16,717 nucleotides of DNA, taken from positions 1 through 16,717 of the forward strand of contig CAMZFU010000022.1 of assembly GCA_947306185.1 (NCBI GenBank), written 5' to 3'. Position numbers and translations under genes: made by a program. Positions 1-6,575 of this stretch are shown here, piece by piece (within the stretch, counting starts at the first letter, position 1; each line of letters opens with the position of its first letter). The notes below the pieces were generated by a model. The model did no database searches. It saw only the letters and a list, made by a program, of their open reading frames with translations, and was not told the DNA's origin. The stretch comes from an uncultured Pseudomonadota bacterium. Lineage in GTDB: Bacteria; Pseudomonadota; Alphaproteobacteria; Rs-D84.

Positions 1-93
1 TCTCAAGTTCTTTCGAATCGAAATTGTTGCGAGTGTAAGTGCACCAACATTTTTGTTGGGATGTGCAATCCATTTGGCCCCACCAGAAATTAA
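1..93 (+). CDS. Possible C-terminal end of an unidentified upstream gene (partial)
   Basis: Frame 1 is open from the window edge to a TAA at 91-93. It reads 30 residues, including a Cys-rich stretch (NCCECKC) and ending in GPTRN. The stop falls inside the 5' arm of a strong terminator, which is a common layout for the last gene of a unit. However, frame 2 is also open across the same bases, and there is a small hairpin at 44-59 (CCAACA / TGTTGG), so this could equally be untranslated RNA. I recognise no family. Confidence 0.2.
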   Translation, partial: SQVLSNRNCCECKCTNIFVGMCNPFGPTRN

Positions 94-124
94 AACCGAC
101 TTAAAGTCGGTTTTAATTTTTTTA
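86..124. terminator. Strong bidirectional intrinsic terminator
   Basis: Arms at about 87-101 and 105-119 pair through a CCGACT/AGTCGG core and flanking A/T pairs, with a 3-nt loop. A run of T follows to 123 on the plus strand, and the A-rich 5' arm gives a T-rich tail on the minus strand. It can serve both the unit entering from the left and the minus-strand gene ending at 131. Confidence 0.8.
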
Positions 125-130
125 CTCTAG

Positions 131-586
131 TTATAACACTTGTTCAAAACGTGTTCGTATAAAATTACGATAATGCTGTTGAGTCGCGATGACCGCCTTG
201 TGACGCGCTTTTCTCGTTTCCTTTACATCATATATGGCACCTGAAACTTCACCAAATAAATCTCGTGGAAGAAACACATTTGCCATGTTATCATCTTTGT
301 GAAACCAAGGGCCAGAAAATTCAGCATTATAAGCCTGATTAAGGCGTATTGAATAATTTATGTTCTTATCTATTTGCTGTGCCATCACGACACTTATAAA
401 AATATACTCACAATAAAAATCCCTAACAATAAGTGGGGTTCTTTTTTTATCCATCACATCATATATCGTATGTGTGGCAAAATAAGGGTTCTCGTATCTA
501 AGGAAAACATCCTCGTCTAATTTTTTGAGAACAGCATCCACAAATGCTTTTATTTGATCCGTGGACATCACAGTAGGTTCACTCAT
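131..586 (-). CDS. Hypothetical protein, 151 aa
   Basis: I do not recognise this family. The 151-residue product begins MSEPTVMSTDQ and is a soluble, mixed-charge protein with no clear signal peptide or membrane segment. It has many aromatic residues in its middle part (YFATHTIYD, DFYCEYIF, GPWFHKD) and a basic region near residues 120-135. The start at 586 is chosen because an AAAGGAG ribosome binding site lies 5 nt upstream. A longer frame with an ATG at 619 is excluded because that ATG lies upstream of the predicted transcription start. The gene appears monocistronic, with its own promoter (606-633) and the terminator at 86-124. Function unknown. Confidence 0.7.
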   Translation of the reverse strand: MSEPTVMSTDQIKAFVDAVLKKLDEDVFLRYENPYFATHTIYDVMDKKRTPLIVRDFYCEYIFISVVMAQQIDKNINYSIRLNQAYNAEFSGPWFHKDDNMANVFLPRDLFGEVSGAIYDVKETRKARHKAVIATQQHYRNFIRTRFEQVL

Positions 587-605
587 AAATACTCCTTTTA
601 CGAGG

Positions 606-633
606 ATAGTAGCACCCAAAGAAATACTGTCAA
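606..633 (-). promoter_or_regulatory. Sigma70-type promoter of the 151-aa hypothetical gene
   Basis: On the minus strand there is a perfect -35 TTGACA (628-633), a 16-bp spacer and a -10 TACTAT (606-611). The expected start near 600 leaves a short leader containing the AAAGGAG ribosome binding site. Confidence 0.65.
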
Positions 634-693
634 GAAAATTACGCGATACACAGGCCTACCAGAAATTTTAACTATGCAGTATCTCTGTCTTTT

Positions 694-2493
694 TTATTTC
701 TTTTTTGTTTTGAATTGAATATCGCGCAGTTTTTTATATTCGCCATCCAATGCAACTAATTCGGCATCGGTTCCCTGCTCTACGATACGACCATCTTTGA
801 TAACACAGATTATATCTGCGTCTAAAATAGTGGACAAACGGTGCGCAATTACAAATGTTGTACGACCACGCATTAAATCTTTTAATGCCGCCTGAATCAA
901 TTTTTCACTTTCGGTATCCAGTGCGGATGTTGCCTCGTCCAACAGTAATATTGGCGCATCTTTCAATATCGCACGTGCAATTGCAACGCGTTGCTTTTGA
1001 CCGCCGGACAACAAAGAACCACCTTCGCCGACACCCGTCTCATATCCGTTCGGGAAAGACATAATGAAATCATGTGCGTTCGCCGCGCGTGCCGCCGCGA
1101 TAACTTCGTCATGGGTGGCGTTTGGCGCACCATATTTAATGTTCGCCTCGATAGTATCATTAAACAAGAATACATCTTGCGATACTTCGGAAATATTTTT
1201 GCGCAACGATGCAAGTGTATATTTCCGTATATCGCGCCCGTTTATCGCAATAAGTCCCCTTTGCGGTTCATAGAAACGTTCAATAAGGTTGAACATCGTT
1301 GTTTTACCACCACCACTTGGGCCGACCAGCGCACAAACCTTGCCCGCCGGCACATGCAGGTTTATATCGTGTAAAATCTGTTCATCCGGAACATATGAAA
1401 AATCTACATCACGGAATTCCACAGACGGACGAACCGCGTGTAATTTGGTTGCATTTGGCGCATCCTTGATTGCCGGTTTCGTATCCAAGAAATCAAACAA
1501 TATTTCCGCCGCCAACAATCCATGCTGAACCGTGTCGCCAACACCAGTAATAGACTTTGCCGGTTTATATGCCGCGGTCAATGCCAGCAAGAACGCCGTA
1601 AAATCACCGGTTGTAATTGCCCCGGTGACAATGAAATGTCCCCCCAATATCAACGCCAAACACAATCCCACCGATATCATCAATTCCAACAGCGGTGTTT
1701 GCAACCCAGATGCCTGGGTACTTTTGTACGAATTCACCATTGAATTGTTTAGAACGCGTTCAAAACGTTTTGTTTCGGCATCTTCGTTGGCAAATGCCTG
1801 AATTGTTTTGATACCGTGCATTGTTTGATTTAGGTGTTGTGCGACATCATTTGCGATACCAAACGATTTGCGCGATAATTTACGACGACGGCGCAAAATG
1901 ACCACCAATGGGACAATTATACCCGGCACCAAGAACAACAATATTGCACACATTTGTGGCGCGTAATACACCATCAAACTTAATGTTATTGCCAATGTTG
2001 CAATCTGTTGAACGGTTCTAACAACGGTGCTTGTTACCAATGTTAACACCGCGCCCGCCTGAACACCAAAATAGTTAAGATGTTTTCCGATTCCACCGGC
2101 ATAAAATCCCGTTAAATCGGTTCGCACCACGTGTGCATATATTCTTTTCTGTAAACGCGCACTGGCGATCAAACCGGCTTTGGACATTAATAGCGCGCGC
2201 GCATAACCAAACATACCCTTGGCCGCGAACGCCGCAATAATCAAGAAACCAATTACGTACATTGATTCCATACTTTTTTCAATAAATGCCTGGTCAACAA
2301 CACGTTGAACAAGTGTAATGGTATAACCTTCGGCCCCAGCGGCACAGATAGTTGCAATCGCACCCGCCAATAACCATTTCCATTGCGGCTTTCCGACCTC
2401 GCGCCAGATGCGACCGTAAAGAGACCATTTAATGCGACCGTTTGATTTGTCGCCTTTGATAAAGTTTTTTATTTTTTCTATTATATTTGCCAT
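694..2493 (-). CDS. MsbA-like ABC exporter, fused permease and ATPase (ABCB type)
   Basis: A 599-residue half-transporter. The N-terminal half holds about six hydrophobic segments (roughly residues 38-60, 78-97, 148-170, 178-200, 270-290 and 290-312), and the C-terminal half is an ABC ATPase. Visible motifs are Walker A GPSGGGKTT (391-399), the Q-loop SQD (about 438), signature LSGGQ (495-499), Walker B ILLLDE (515-520) and the H-loop HR (551-552). Length and order match MsbA/lipid exporters (E. coli MsbA is 582 aa), which homodimerise in the inner membrane and flip lipid A or other lipids. The substrate cannot be read from sequence, so a lipid- or drug-exporting relative is equally possible. 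The start MANIIEKI is set by the promoter: the -10 box ends only 9 nt upstream of this ATG, and an in-frame ATG at 2535 lies upstream of the promoter. No Shine-Dalgarno is visible. It is divergent from the RNase J gene. Confidence 0.9.
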   Translation of the reverse strand: MANIIEKIKNFIKGDKSNGRIKWSLYGRIWREVGKPQWKWLLAGAIATICAAGAEGYTITLVQRVVDQAFIEKSMESMYVIGFLIIAAFAAKGMFGYARALLMSKAGLIASARLQKRIYAHVVRTDLTGFYAGGIGKHLNYFGVQAGAVLTLVTSTVVRTVQQIATLAITLSLMVYYAPQMCAILLFLVPGIIVPLVVILRRRRKLSRKSFGIANDVAQHLNQTMHGIKTIQAFANEDAETKRFERVLNNSMVNSYKSTQASGLQTPLLELMISVGLCLALILGGHFIVTGAITTGDFTAFLLALTAAYKPAKSITGVGDTVQHGLLAAEILFDFLDTKPAIKDAPNATKLHAVRPSVEFRDVDFSYVPDEQILHDINLHVPAGKVCALVGPSGGGKTTMFNLIERFYEPQRGLIAINGRDIRKYTLASLRKNISEVSQDVFLFNDTIEANIKYGAPNATHDEVIAAARAANAHDFIMSFPNGYETGVGEGGSLLSGGQKQRVAIARAILKDAPILLLDEATSALDTESEKLIQAALKDLMRGRTTFVIAHRLSTILDADIICVIKDGRIVEQGTDAELVALDGEYKKLRDIQFKTKKK

Positions 2494-2502
2494 AGTGCTT
2501 AC

Positions 2503-2531
2503 ATTATAGATACTAAGGTCTGGGCTGTAAA
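2503..2531 (-). promoter_or_regulatory. Promoter of the ABC exporter, predicting a near-leaderless mRNA
   Basis: Minus strand: -35 TTTACA (2526-2531), a 17-bp spacer, and a consensus -10 TATAAT (2503-2508). Only 9 nt separate the -10 from the ATG at 2493, so the transcript would start 0-4 nt before the start codon, with no room for a ribosome binding site. Confidence 0.75.
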
Positions 2532-2546
2532 GCAATTATTTTAGTC

Positions 2547-2575
2547 TTGATTCACCCCGATAAAACCGCTATAAT
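2547..2575 (+). promoter_or_regulatory. Promoter of the RNase J gene
   Basis: -35 TTGATT (2547-2552), a 17-bp spacer, and a consensus -10 TATAAT (2570-2575). The predicted start near 2582 gives a leader of about 100 nt. The -35 box lies 15 bp from the -35 of the divergent ABC exporter promoter, so one bound regulator could affect both. Confidence 0.75.
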
Positions 2576-2586
2576 CCGCGCGTGGG

Positions 2587-2653
2587 CCGCAATCACGGAT
2601 TCACTACAAATAAAGTAATGACTTTATTCGTAATGGAATCTTGGTGATTGCGG
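2587..2653 (+). promoter_or_regulatory. Long hairpin in the 5' leader of RNase J mRNA
   Basis: Four nested helices form one extended stem: a 10-bp perfect base CCGCAATCAC (2587-2596) with GTGATTGCGG (2644-2653), then GATTC/GAATC (2598-2602/2636-2640), TAC/GTA, and AATAAAGT/ACTTTATT (2609-2616/2621-2628) closed by an AATG loop. It would start about 5 nt from the mRNA 5' end and leaves the AAAAGGA ribosome binding site (2671-2677) outside the fold. There is no U tract, so it is not an intrinsic terminator. The nesting makes chance formation unlikely. A role in mRNA stability or autoregulation is inference. Confidence 0.7.
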
Positions 2654-2685
2654 AAATGTTTAACAATATAAAAAGGATTTTATGA

Positions 2686-4503
2686 ATGGTTAAATTACAT
2701 AAACACGTTGAACCCGAACCAATTCAAGACGATAATTTCGACGAAGATTTGTCGGTACATGTCGGTTCGGAAAGTTCTGAACACATTGAACCAGAATCAG
2801 ATAAAAATGATGACAAGGTTTATTTTATGGCGCTTGGCGGATTGGAACACGTCGGGCAAAATATGTACTTGTATAAGTATAAAGGGAAATTCCTTGTTGT
2901 TGATTGCGGTATGGGATTCTTGGAAGAAGAAATTGGCGCCGGCGATGTTCAGTACTGTGATACGAAATGGTTAGAAAAACGCAAAAAAGACGTTATTGCT
3001 TTTGTTGTGACACACGGACACGAAGATCATATTGGCGCGCTTAAATATATATGGCCAAAGTTCAAGAAACCAATTTATTGCACGCGTTTTCCGGCGGAAA
3101 TCTTGCGGCGGACATTCCGTGGAATTGAAATGGATTTTGACCCAAAGAAAGACATTATTGAATTTGATGCCGCAGGTGCAACATTGAAACTTGATCCATT
3201 TACCGTTGAAACATTTCACGTAAGTCATTCTGTACCCGAAGCACAAATGCTGATTATTAAAACTGGGGCTGGAAAGATACTGCATACGGGCGATTGGACA
3301 TTTAACGATGACAATCCAATTGAACCGGGGACTGATTACGCACGGTTGCGTGAAATCGGTTCTGATCCAAAACTGATTGCGTGCGTATGCGATTCAACAT
3401 CTGTATCACGTCAAACGGTCCAAACCACGGAAACCCAGGTTCGTGATACGTTAACCCAAATTATGCAAGATGCCCCGGGGCGTGTTATCGTCACCGGTTA
3501 TTCACGCAGTTTGGCCCGCATAAAAATGTTCGCAGATGCCGCGCATACCGCCGGTCGTATGGCCGCCATCAAAGAACGCAGCAATCCCAATCCTGTTCCG
3601 TATGTTGGATTACCGGAATTCCGTGAAATGGGTATTGAATTCAAATATCTTGATAAAAATGACATATACGAATTTTCAGAAATCAAAGATTTGCCCGCTG
3701 AAAAGCAAGCGATTTTCTTAACAGGTTCCCAAGGCGAAAAGTTTGCAATGCTGACACGCCTGTGCCGTGGCCAGGTCAAAGAAATGAAACTTATGCCAAC
3801 CGACACTGTTGTATTCAGTGCAATTATTATTCCGGGACGCGAACAAGACGTATCGTTCTTGTATAATAAACTCGCAAAAATGGGCATTCATACCCATACG
3901 ATTTATGACACCGACCACGTCCATGCCAGTGGGCACGCCGGCCGTCCAGAAATGGAAAAATTCTATGATATGGTCCACCCCCAGGTTTCTATTCCTATGC
4001 ATGGTGACTATATAAACGAGATGCTGAACGGGAAAATGGCGATGGAACGCGGTGGCGCAAAACATATGATGTTAGTTCGTAATGGTGAAATGATTGCATT
4101 GGCCGATGGTGCGGAACCATATGTTTGCGAAACCATTGAAACCGGTTTCGTTGTTATGGAAGGCGAAACAGAACGCAGCGCCAACGATCAGGTCTATAAG
4201 AATCGTAAAAAAATCGCATCTAATGGCGCAATCTTTGTAACGTTGCCAATTGATAAACGCGGTTTCTTAAAAGGCACCCCAGAGGTTTCAAGTGCCGGAA
4301 TATTTGAATCTGACACGACCGGATTTATGAAACGCCAAATTCAAATTGAAATTACCAAGGCAATTGATTCCCTGTCCAAGGCCGATCGAAAATCGCAAGA
4401 CAACCTGGTTCGTACGGTTCAGGTGGCCACGAACAAGGTCATACGTGCATCACTTGGCGCGGATAAAAAACCCCAATACAGTGTACATTTCGTACAAAAA
4501 TAA
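2686..4503 (+). CDS. rnj: Ribonuclease J (metallo-beta-lactamase/beta-CASP RNase)
   Basis: A 605-residue RNase J. After an acidic, probably disordered N-terminal extension (residues 1-43, rich in D/E), the enzyme begins VYFMALGGLEHVGQNMY, the usual RNase J opening. Zinc-binding motif HGHEDH is at 110-115, the next metal ligands are in HVSHS (about 178-182) and HTGDW (D203), and the beta-CASP part contains VTGYSRS and FLTGSQGE. The HASGHAGRPE and MHGDY motifs lie near 413 and 439, followed by a C-terminal domain. The enzyme combines 5'-3' exonuclease and endonuclease activity in rRNA maturation and mRNA decay. The typical length is about 555 aa, so the N-terminal extension accounts for the excess. 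ATG 2686 follows AAAAGGA. An overlapping ATG at 2682 opens a 3-codon ORF (MNG, stop at 2691-2693) that could affect initiation. Confidence 0.95.
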   Translation: MVKLHKHVEPEPIQDDNFDEDLSVHVGSESSEHIEPESDKNDDKVYFMALGGLEHVGQNMYLYKYKGKFLVVDCGMGFLEEEIGAGDVQYCDTKWLEKRKKDVIAFVVTHGHEDHIGALKYIWPKFKKPIYCTRFPAEILRRTFRGIEMDFDPKKDIIEFDAAGATLKLDPFTVETFHVSHSVPEAQMLIIKTGAGKILHTGDWTFNDDNPIEPGTDYARLREIGSDPKLIACVCDSTSVSRQTVQTTETQVRDTLTQIMQDAPGRVIVTGYSRSLARIKMFADAAHTAGRMAAIKERSNPNPVPYVGLPEFREMGIEFKYLDKNDIYEFSEIKDLPAEKQAIFLTGSQGEKFAMLTRLCRGQVKEMKLMPTDTVVFSAIIIPGREQDVSFLYNKLAKMGIHTHTIYDTDHVHASGHAGRPEMEKFYDMVHPQVSIPMHGDYINEMLNGKMAMERGGAKHMMLVRNGEMIALADGAEPYVCETIETGFVVMEGETERSANDQVYKNRKKIASNGAIFVTLPIDKRGFLKGTPEVSSAGIFESDTTGFMKRQIQIEITKAIDSLSKADRKSQDNLVRTVQVATNKVIRASLGADKKPQYSVHFVQK

Positions 4504-4520
4504 CCCGTTATTTCCGTATG

Positions 4521-4558
4521 ATACGCATTCCAACACATAGGCGGGATGCGTATTTTTT
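4521..4558 (+). terminator. Intrinsic terminator of the RNase J gene
   Basis: An 11-bp stem (4521-4531 with 4543-4553; ATACGCAT/ATGCGTAT plus a TCC/GGG extension with one G-U pair) has an 11-nt loop and is followed by a T-rich tail. Confidence 0.85.
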
Positions 4559-4570
4559 ATAAAATAATTC

Positions 4571-4599
4571 TTTACAATAACAACTTATTTTTATACAAT
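4571..4599 (+). promoter_or_regulatory. Promoter of the EF-hand membrane protein gene
   Basis: -35 TTTACA (4571-4576), a 17-bp spacer, -10 TACAAT (4594-4599). The start would lie near 4606, and an AAGGAAGG ribosome binding site precedes the ATG at 4629. Confidence 0.7.
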
Positions 4600-4628
4600 G
4601 CAAATGCAAAACAAAAAAAGGAAGGAAA

Positions 4629-5078
4629 ATGCCAAGAAAACCAACAAAGTCAACAAAAACAACTAAAAAAGTTACAAAAAAAGTAGCCCCTGCTGTTGCG
4701 GCAACACCGGCGACGCATGAATGCCAATGCGGTTCCGCATGTCAGTGCGGTTGCCATCACGGTAAATTTAAAAAATTTATTGTTATCGTAATTGTGTTCT
4801 TGCTTGGGTTTGCACTTGCAAAATTCGTATGCAATCCGATGCAACAGCGCCGTGCACACCATCGCGCGATGGAAATGCACCCGGTGTTCACAAACGGTTG
4901 CCTGGATATGGAATCTGTTAAGTGTCCAAAGATGGTTGAAGCATTACAGAATGCTGATGTAAATGCGGATGGTTGTATTAACTTGGAAGAATTCAAAGCA
5001 ACAAAAAAAGCAATGCATCATGAAATGCGCAATCATCATAACAAACCAGAAATGCCTGAACCGGAAGAAAACATGTAA
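4629..5078 (+). CDS. Small single-pass membrane protein with a Cys/His cluster and an EF-hand
   Basis: A 149-residue protein in four parts. There is a Lys/Thr-rich basic N-terminus (1-19), a Cys/His cluster HECQCGSACQCGCHHG (30-45; C32, C34, C38, C40, C42, H43, H44), one transmembrane helix (about 48-67), and a C-terminal domain. The last part has a complete EF-hand loop DVNADGCINLEE at 110-121, with Asp/Asn at positions 1, 3 and 5, Gly at 6, Ile at 8 and Glu at 12, and ends in a His/Met/Glu-rich tail. By the positive-inside rule the Cys cluster should be cytoplasmic and the EF-hand periplasmic. Calcium binding is expected from the loop; metal binding by the Cys cluster is inference. The gene has its own promoter and terminator. 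I know no named family with this architecture. Confidence 0.85.
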   Translation: MPRKPTKSTKTTKKVTKKVAPAVAATPATHECQCGSACQCGCHHGKFKKFIVIVIVFLLGFALAKFVCNPMQQRRAHHRAMEMHPVFTNGCLDMESVKCPKMVEALQNADVNADGCINLEEFKATKKAMHHEMRNHHNKPEMPEPEENM

Positions 5079-5095
5079 GGCTATTTACTGTCCAG

Positions 5096-5124
5096 AAACA
5101 CCGCCCAATTGGGCGGTGTTTTTA
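5096..5124. terminator. Intrinsic terminator between convergent genes
   Basis: An 11-bp stem AAACACCGCCC (5096-5106) with GGGCGGTGTTT (5111-5121) and an AATT loop, followed by T residues on the plus strand. It clearly ends the EF-hand gene. It may also stop the lemA unit from the other side, although the minus-strand T tract is short. Confidence 0.85.
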
Positions 5125-5144
5125 ATTTTTAATAATAGTAATAT

Positions 5145-5399
5145 TTATTTTGCTTTGTCAAACATACTTTTCAATACCGCATTAAATTGTATTGATTCAG
5201 GCTTTGCGGGTTGTTCACGTAATGTACGCACATTGGCAACATGTTTTTTACCCTTGATATAGTCAGATATACTGGTAAACGCACCATATCCAAAAATACC
5301 AACCCCACCAACCACCATGACAAGCGCAAACCACATACACATATCATCATACCATGTCCTTGATTCCATGCGTTTTTCTTCATCATTTTTCACGACCAT
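5145..5399 (-). CDS. Small membrane protein downstream of lemA, 84 aa
   Basis: An 84-residue protein with a charged N-terminus (MVVKNDEEKRMESR), one hydrophobic helix at about residues 20-42 (MCMWFALVMVVGGVGIFGYG), and a soluble basic C-terminal part. I recognise no family. The start at 5399 has an AAAAGGA ribosome binding site 5-6 nt upstream. It lies 43 bp downstream of lemA on the same strand with no terminator or strong promoter between, so co-transcription is likely. It may be a partner of LemA, which is inference from position. It is not the TPM-domain or HtpX-type partner often found next to lemA. Confidence 0.75.
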   Translation of the reverse strand: MVVKNDEEKRMESRTWYDDMCMWFALVMVVGGVGIFGYGAFTSISDYIKGKKHVANVRTLREQPAKPESIQFNAVLKSMFDKAK

Positions 5400-5442
5400 T
5401 TTATATCCTTTTATGTTTTAGATATGGTATTACCTAACAAAT

Positions 5443-5988
5443 TTATTTGAACTTTACCTTTGGGGCGACACGTTCAGATTCGTCGATTTCGAATAGATGT
5501 TCCGGGGTAAAACCAAACATACGTGCAACAATATTACTTGGGAATTGTTCTATTTGTGTATTCAGCCCCATTACAACAGTATTATAAAACTGACGTGCAG
5601 ATTGAATTTTTGTTTCTGTATCCGTCAATTCGCGTTGCAATTCCAAAAAGTTTTCATTTGCACGCAGGTTCGGATATGCCTCACCCAATGCGAATAATTT
5701 GTTTAACGCACCTGTTAATCCGTTTTCTGCAACGGATTTATCAACCGCGCCATTGGCCGCCATCGCAACATTACGTGCCGCGATAACCGCCGACAAAGTA
5801 TCTTTTTCGTGTGCCGCCGCACCACGGACGGTTTCAACCAAATTCGGGATTAAATCATAACGACGTTTTAATTGGGTATCTATTGTCGCCCATGCTTCAC
5901 GCACCTGGTTACGGCGCGATACAAGGCCATTATAAACCGCCACAAAATATAAAATTAATATTGCAACTATACCGATTGCTGTCCACAT
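5443..5988 (-). CDS. lemA: LemA family protein
   Basis: A 181-residue protein of standard LemA length. It has one N-terminal hydrophobic helix (residues 3-18), followed by the LemA helical-bundle signature: NGLVSRRNQVREAW near 20-33, LKRRYDLIPNLVETV near 40-54, then EAYPNLRANENFLELQREL, and ESERVAPKVKF at the C-terminus. LemA proteins are anchored in the envelope with the bundle outside the cytoplasm; their molecular role is poorly defined. The start is supported by an AGAGGTG ribosome binding site. It is the first gene of a two-gene unit with its own promoter (6017-6045). Confidence 0.95.
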   Translation of the reverse strand: MWTAIGIVAILILYFVAVYNGLVSRRNQVREAWATIDTQLKRRYDLIPNLVETVRGAAAHEKDTLSAVIAARNVAMAANGAVDKSVAENGLTGALNKLFALGEAYPNLRANENFLELQRELTDTETKIQSARQFYNTVVMGLNTQIEQFPSNIVARMFGFTPEHLFEIDESERVAPKVKFK

Positions 5989-6016
5989 TTAAACACCTCT
6001 TGTTACATATGGTATT

Positions 6017-6045
6017 ATTGTATATAAAAATATATAAAATTTCAA
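6017..6045 (-). promoter_or_regulatory. Promoter of the lemA unit
   Basis: Minus strand: -35 TTGAAA (6040-6045), a 17-bp very A/T-rich spacer, -10 TACAAT (6017-6022). This leaves a leader of about 22 nt containing the ribosome binding site. Confidence 0.7.
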
Positions 6046-6066
6046 CCCATATTCTTTTTGGGCAAT

Positions 6067-6094
6067 AAAAAATCCCGCGGTTGCGGGATTTTTT
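6067..6094 (-). terminator. Intrinsic terminator of the cold-shock-domain gene
   Basis: A perfect 12-bp stem (6067-6078 with 6083-6094; core TCCCGC/GCGGGA flanked by A6/T6) with a GGTT loop. It lies 2 bp beyond the stop codon, and the A6 tract gives U6 on the minus-strand RNA. Confidence 0.85.
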
Positions 6095-6095
6095 A

Positions 6096-6440
6096 CTATT
6101 TTTTCCAGAAAGCAAATCCAGAACGTTTTTCTTTATGTTCTTCGTGACTTTTTCTTTCTTCGCGGGCACGTCGTCTTTCGGCACGGCGTTCCTGAAATCT
6201 TTTTGCAGATTCTTCATCGCGTTGAATCAATTTAATTGTTGTCACAGACAATTTACCATTGCGGACCTCCTCTTCAAATTCCACAATGTCGCCTTCGTTC
6301 AAGAAACGCAAATCCGCATTCTTTAACGAACTTGAATGAACAAATACATCATCAGTGTTACCGTCTGCGTTTGGTGTATCGGGTGCAATAAATCCGAAAC
6401 ACTTTTTACCGTTGTACCATTTTACTTTACCTTGGCGCAT
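6096..6440 (-). CDS. Cold-shock-domain protein with a charged C-terminal tail
   Basis: A 114-residue protein. Residues 1-70 form a cold-shock domain: GKVKWYNGKKCFGFIAP contains RNP1 (KCFGFI, with Cys where Gly is usual), DVFVHSS is RNP2, and LNEGDIVEFEEE follows. CspA-type proteins are about 70 aa and bind single-stranded RNA or DNA, acting as RNA chaperones. Here about 40 extra residues are dominated by Arg, Glu and Lys (RFQERRAERRRAREERKSHEE), probably a helical or disordered RNA-binding tail, ending in GFAFWKK. The start at 6440 is chosen because the domain begins there and AAAGGA precedes it; the longer open frame to 6527 would reach into the predicted promoter. Confidence 0.92.
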   Translation of the reverse strand: MRQGKVKWYNGKKCFGFIAPDTPNADGNTDDVFVHSSSLKNADLRFLNEGDIVEFEEEVRNGKLSVTTIKLIQRDEESAKRFQERRAERRRAREERKSHEEHKEKRSGFAFWKK

Positions 6441-6498
6441 CTTTTTTTCCTTTGCTACCTTGTTGATGATTTCGCCGTATTTGACTAAATCTATTTTG

Positions 6499-6527
6499 AT
6501 TGTGTCATAATGAAAAAGTAAAATCAA
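6499..6527 (-). promoter_or_regulatory. Possible promoter of the cold-shock-domain gene
   Basis: Minus strand: -35 TTGATT (6522-6527), a 17-bp spacer, and a weak -10 CACAAT (6499-6504). This would give a leader of about 50 nt. The -35 overlaps one arm of the inverted repeat at 6523-6564. Confidence 0.4.
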
Positions 6528-6564
6528 GAAAATATGAATTGCACATTTTAGATTCTTTTCTTGA
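6523..6564 (-). terminator. Inverted repeat, candidate terminator of the lysS unit
   Basis: Perfect 10-bp arms ATCAAGAAAA (6523-6532) and TTTTCTTGAT (6555-6564) can be extended inward by GAAT/ATTC. It lies 11 bp after the stop of the 467-aa gene, and on the minus strand the hairpin is followed by a T-rich stretch. The stem is A/T-rich, so it would be a weak or leaky terminator. Confidence 0.45.
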
Positions 6565-6575
6565 TAAAAGGCAAA

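Noticed and set aside
1..85. Possible 3' end of a tRNA-like or tmRNA molecule, suggested by TTCGAATC near 12-19 and CCACCA at 80-85
   Set aside because: The bases around the T-loop-like sequence do not form a 5-bp stem, and the distance to CCA is far too long for a T arm plus acceptor stem.
963..1374. Several open frames on both strands inside the ABC exporter gene
   Set aside because: They are out-of-frame shadows of the ATPase domain, which has all expected ABC motifs in the main frame.
3498..4065. Minus-strand open frames of 115-129 codons opposite RNase J
   Set aside because: They lack ribosome binding sites and promoters, and the plus strand encodes a complete RNase J.
6441..6527. Longer N-terminus for the cold-shock protein
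   Set aside because: The cold-shock domain begins at the ATG at 6440 with a good ribosome binding site, and the extension would run into the predicted promoter.
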